A stretch of DNA of 8,013 nucleotides, from the NCBI GenBank assembly GCA_964368965.1, contig CAYJDR010000062.1, forward strand, positions 1-8,013, in the 5' to 3' direction. Under the pieces are notes generated by a model that did no database searches, had not been told where the DNA came from, and worked only from the letters and a program-made list of their open reading frames with translations. The translations under genes and the position numbers were made by a program. Positions 6,828 through 8,013 of this stretch are shown here, one piece after another (positions within the stretch are counted from its first letter, which is position 1; the number at the start of each line of letters is the position of its first letter). The stretch comes from CAYJDR01 sp964368965. Lineage in GTDB: Bacteria > Chrysiogenota > Deferribacteres > Deferribacterales > Mucispirillaceae.

Positions 6828-7901
6828 ATGAACACAACAATATATGCTCAAAGACGTGAAGCTTTACGCAAAAAAATGCACCAAGCCGGTCTTGATGCAT
6901 TACTCATCTCGCATGCGGCCAACCGTTTTTATCTTTCGGGCTTTGAGTTGCACGACCCTCAGTTCAACGAAAGCGCTGGACGTCTTATCATTTGCCAAGA
7001 TGGCAAAGATTGGCTTTGCACCGACGCTCGTTACCTTGATGCCGCACGTCGCATCTGGGATGAAGAACATATTTTCATTTACGGTGGCAATGCCGCCGCT
7101 GATATGCGGCGCCTTCTCAAGGATAAAGTTCAAGGACGCATAGGTGTAGAAAAAAACATCATCCCTGCCAGCTTTTATCAGCAGCTTTCCTCCGGCTTAA
7201 GTCTTAGCAATGCACAAAATTTGGTGGAATCCTTACGCATCATCAAAGACAACACCGAGATTAAACTCATGGAAAAATCCTGTGAACTTAATCACAGGCT
7301 CATGGAATGGGTCTATACAGAGCTACATATAGGACGCAGTGAAGCTGACCTTTCATGGGGTATTGAAAAATACTTTCGCGAGCATGGCGCATCAGAACTG
7401 GCCTTTAGTAATATTGTAGCCGTAGGACCCAACGCCGCACTTCCACACGCCATCCCTGGAGATACTCTCATCACAGACAACTGCCCCATCCTCATAGATG
7501 TGGGGTGCCGTCTTGGCGACTACTGTTCAGACCAAACACGCACTTTCTGGGTGGGAGATAGCGACACCCCCATACACTTTATGCTTACTCAGCAATTGGT
7601 ACGTACAGCCCAAGAAGCAGCCATAGCCGTCATCAGACCAGGCCAGATTTGCAGTGATATCTATAAAGCGGCATATCACGTCTTTGAAGAAGAAGGTGTA
7701 GCCGAAGCTTTCACCCACGGCCTAGGACACGGTGTAGGACTCGAAACTCACGAAGGCCCATCCCTTAGCCCACGTTGCCACACAGTGCTTAAACCTGGCA
7801 TGGTGGTTACCGTAGAGCCTGGTCTCTATTACCCTGAATGGGGCGGCGTTAGACGCGAATTCATGGTACTGGTAGAAGAGGACGGATGCCGCATTTTGTA
7901 A
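6828..7901 (+). CDS. M24-family Xaa-Pro aminopeptidase/dipeptidase-like metallopeptidase
   Basis: This 357-residue protein has the two-domain pita-bread layout: an N-terminal creatinase-like domain (about 5-135, with LLISHAANRFYLSGF) and a C-terminal M24 catalytic domain (about 143-355). The five metal ligands of the family are all present: D224 (IDVG), D235 (CSDQTRTF), H301 (GLGHGVGLETHEGP), E330 (TVEPGLY) and E344 (GGVRREF). The conserved H207 (LPHAIP) and H308 are also present. It should therefore be an active dinuclear metallopeptidase that splits the bond before proline, acting in the cytoplasm since no signal peptide is seen. Whether it is a PepP-like aminopeptidase or PepQ-like prolidase cannot be decided; the length fits the short PepQ/YqhT-like forms. 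Two small oddities: the usual VRIED motif reads VRREF, and the protein stops at EEDGCRIL, some residues earlier than many relatives. The gene begins 10 bp after the kinase stop, probably as the second gene of one unit. Confidence 0.92.
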   Translation: MNTTIYAQRREALRKKMHQAGLDALLISHAANRFYLSGFELHDPQFNESAGRLIICQDGKDWLCTDARYLDAARRIWDEEHIFIYGGNAAADMRRLLKDKVQGRIGVEKNIIPASFYQQLSSGLSLSNAQNLVESLRIIKDNTEIKLMEKSCELNHRLMEWVYTELHIGRSEADLSWGIEKYFREHGASELAFSNIVAVGPNAALPHAIPGDTLITDNCPILIDVGCRLGDYCSDQTRTFWVGDSDTPIHFMLTQQLVRTAQEAAIAVIRPGQICSDIYKAAYHVFEEEGVAEAFTHGLGHGVGLETHEGPSLSPRCHTVLKPGMVVTVEPGLYYPEWGGVRREFMVLVEEDGCRIL

Positions 7902-7926
7902 TTTTATATTTTATGTTTTGTTTTTC

Positions 7927-7964
7927 TTGGGGCGGGAACTTTTTGTAAAAAGTTCCCGCCCCAA
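7927..7964. repeat. Long perfect hairpin, GGGGCGGGAACTTTTT type
   Basis: Positions 7927-7944 and 7947-7964 are exact reverse complements (18 bp) with only GT between them; the core arms are GGGGCGGGAACTTTTT and AAAAAGTTCCCGCCCC. It starts 26 bp after the peptidase stop codon. It is not a textbook terminator in either direction, because plus-strand sequence after it is AACCCCACCC and the minus strand continues into A-rich sequence. It may be a dispersed intergenic repeat, a transcript-end stabiliser, or a terminator in which T-A pairs near the loop play a part. Copy number in the genome is unknown. Confidence 0.75.
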
Positions 7965-7973
7965 ACCCCACCC
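7955..7973 (-). other. G-quadruplex-compatible G-tracts overlapping the hairpin arm
   Basis: Read on the minus strand the sequence is G3-T-G4-TTT-G4-C-G3: four tracts of at least three guanines with loops of 1, 3 and 1 bases, which meets the classical quadruplex pattern. The two inner-most tracts (7962-7955) are also the 3' arm of the hairpin at 7927-7964 as read on the plus strand, so the two structures would compete. Folding is an inference from pattern only. Confidence 0.55.
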
Positions 7974-7988
7974 TCAAAAACTTTTCAT

Positions 7989-8009
7989 GGCCATCACAGG
8001 CCTTTTTTT
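7989..8009 (+). terminator. Probable intrinsic terminator of the kinase-peptidase unit
   Basis: GGCC at 7989-7992 pairs with GGCC at 7999-8002 around a six-base ATCACA loop, followed at once by T7 (8003-8009). The stem is short (4 bp, all G-C) but the U-tract is good and its position about 90 bp after the peptidase stop is sensible. There is no downstream sequence to confirm that a new transcription unit follows. Confidence 0.5.
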
Positions 8010-8013
8010 ATGC

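Noticed and set aside
1..8013. Mobile element, CRISPR array, tRNA/rRNA or toxin-antitoxin module
   Set aside because: No transposase or integrase motifs, terminal repeats, regularly spaced repeats or tRNA-like cloverleaf were seen; all long stretches are explained by the four genes.

Overview
This window comes from a Gram-negative bacterium. The evidence is an AsmA/TamB-like envelope protein, a periplasmic-sensing hybrid kinase and a sigma-54 activator. The moderately AT-rich base composition and the GGGGCGGGAAC hairpin after the last gene make me think of a lower-GC member of the Desulfovibrionaceae or its neighbours. That placement is an impression from memory and was not tested.

Layout from left to right. 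Positions 1-386 (+) hold the C-terminal end of a sigma-54-dependent activator: the end of the AAA+ domain and a Fis-type helix-turn-helix. It converges on a long minus-strand gene at 460-3315, a 951-residue inner-membrane-anchored AsmA/TamB-like protein. A strong bulged hairpin at 404-440 separates the two convergent ends. The 271-bp gap at 3316-3586 is a divergent, AT-rich regulatory region with -10-like boxes for both directions and a CRP/FNR-geometry dyad. From it a rightward two-gene unit starts: a 1076-residue hybrid sensor histidine kinase (3587-6817; Cache-like sensor, three PAS-like domains, HisKA, HATPase, receiver), then after only 10 bp an M24 Xaa-Pro-type aminopeptidase (6828-7901). 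The right edge (7902-8013) holds an 18-bp perfect hairpin with a 2-nt loop, a G-quadruplex-compatible G-tract on the minus strand that shares one hairpin arm, and a short GGCC stem followed by T7 that probably ends the unit.

Functional reading. The kinase probably senses a small periplasmic ligand and passes phosphate from its own HisKA domain to its own receiver. No Hpt domain, separate response regulator or output domain is present, so the downstream target is outside the window. The co-transcribed peptidase would release N-terminal residues from proline-containing peptides in the cytoplasm; a link between peptide use and sensing is inference only. The AsmA/TamB-like protein is likely an envelope bridge or assembly factor, unrelated to the kinase except for sharing the divergent control region. 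Most of the window is ordinary. I saw no mobile element, CRISPR array, rRNA or tRNA. The items most worth a second look are the hairpin/G-quadruplex element at the right end and the structure of the divergent promoter region.
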